Positions 63,657 through 64,000 of a DNA stretch of 64,000 bases are shown one piece after another (positions within the stretch are counted from its first letter, which is position 1; each line of letters starts with the position of its first letter). The notes below the pieces were generated by a model that was given only the letters and a program-made list of their open reading frames with translations, ran no database searches and was not told where the DNA came from. The stretch is from assembly GCF_031010195.1 (NCBI RefSeq), contig NZ_JAUAMC010000005.1:186001-250000 (forward strand), read 5' to 3'. The position numbers and the translations under genes were made by a program. Origin of the DNA: Halomonas sp. SpR8. GTDB lineage: Bacteria; Pseudomonadota; Gammaproteobacteria; Pseudomonadales; Halomonadaceae.

Positions 63657-64000
63657 TCACGGTGCCAGCGTCATAAACGGCTCATCTTGCTGGTCGCTAA
63701 AGGCGTAAACGTTATAGGGTTCACTCTGTGGCCCCGGCATACCCGGCGTACCGATGGGCATACCTGCCAGGCCAATGCCATCGACGTCAGGCTGTTCTGC
63801 AAACAGCTTGGTGACGGCCTCCATCGGCACATGGCCTTCAATCCAGTACTCGCCTATTTCGATGGTATGGCACGACCCCAAACCATAGGGGACGCCTGCC
63901 TGCTGTTTGATATCGCCCAGCTCGACGTCATCAATAATCGTAACTTCTACGCCAAGCTCTTCAAGATGGCGCGCATATTCGTCACAGCAGCCGCACTGGG
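63657..64000 (-). CDS. DUF411 metal-binding protein, 5' end off the window
   Basis: The frame is open through the window edge on the minus strand; about 114 residues are visible. The visible part begins QCGCCDEYARHLEELGVEVT with a CGCC motif, continues VPYGLGSCHTIEIGEYWIEG and GHVPMEAVTKLFAEQPDVDG, and ends with a GLAGMPIGTPGMPGP-type segment. DUF411 proteins of this type are often linked to copper resistance. The N-terminus, probably with a signal peptide, is missing. Confidence 0.88.
   Translation of the reverse strand, partial: QCGCCDEYARHLEELGVEVTIIDDVELGDIKQQAGVPYGLGSCHTIEIGEYWIEGHVPMEAVTKLFAEQPDVDGIGLAGMPIGTPGMPGPQSEPYNVYAFSDQQDEPFMTLAP

Overview
This window is a stretch of gammaproteobacterial chromosome, most likely from Halomonadaceae (Halomonas or a close relative). 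I infer this from three things: the protein sequences of the translation and transcription genes; the order birA-coaX-tRNA(Tyr,Gly,Thr)-tRNA-Trp-secE-nusG-rplKAJL-rpoBC-rpsLG-fusA-tuf-S10-spc, which follows Pseudomonas; and a glnK-amtB-ubiK ... comM neighbourhood, also Pseudomonas-like. No 16S sequence is present, so the genus is an inference.

Bases 1-30331 are almost entirely minus-strand core genes, so they read from right to left: birA and coaX, a four-tRNA cluster, secE-nusG, rplK-rplA-rplJ-rplL-rpoB-rpoC, rpsL-rpsG-fusA-tuf, then rpsJ through rplO and the truncated secY at the left edge. Consensus-like promoters can be read before the tRNA operon, rplJ, rpsL and rpsJ. Hairpins mark the rplL/rpoB attenuator and the ends of rpoC, tuf and the Tyr-Gly-Thr tRNA operon. 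The tufB gene found at this tRNA cluster in relatives is absent.

Bases 30485-43460 hold mostly plus-strand genes: typA, an NSS-type Na+ symporter, a branched-chain amino-acid type ABC importer (two ATPases, two permeases, no binding protein), a RidA-like enamine deaminase, a convergent histidine phosphatase, a complete phosphonate/phosphite ABC importer (PhnD-PhnC-PhnE-PhnE) and an eRF1-like 'host attachment' protein. Then come a LysR regulator divergent from ferredoxin-NADP reductase (a finR-fpr-like pair) and a nitrogen module, glnK-amtB-glnK. The nitrogen module has a readable sigma-54 promoter and NtrC-like sites.

Bases 48163-64000 start with ubiK, then an iron-uptake block: an IutA-type receptor, an AraC regulator, a FhuA-type receptor and a FhuD-type binding protein, with Fur-box-like sites. 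The block lies between ubiK and comM. Next to comM is a small higBA toxin-antitoxin cassette flanked by two copies of the last 64 bp of comM. This is the clearest sign of recent gene acquisition in the window. The right end carries an NAD(P)H-dependent FMN reductase, a phytase-like secreted protein, a lysophospholipase-like hydrolase, malate synthase G, a PaaI-type thioesterase and a truncated DUF411 metal-binding protein.

The most unusual structural signals are (1) the higBA cassette with duplicated comM 3' ends and (2) short tandem arrays with 7-, 14- or 15-bp units in several intergenic spacers, mostly right behind stop codons. The array sequences are unrelated to each other.
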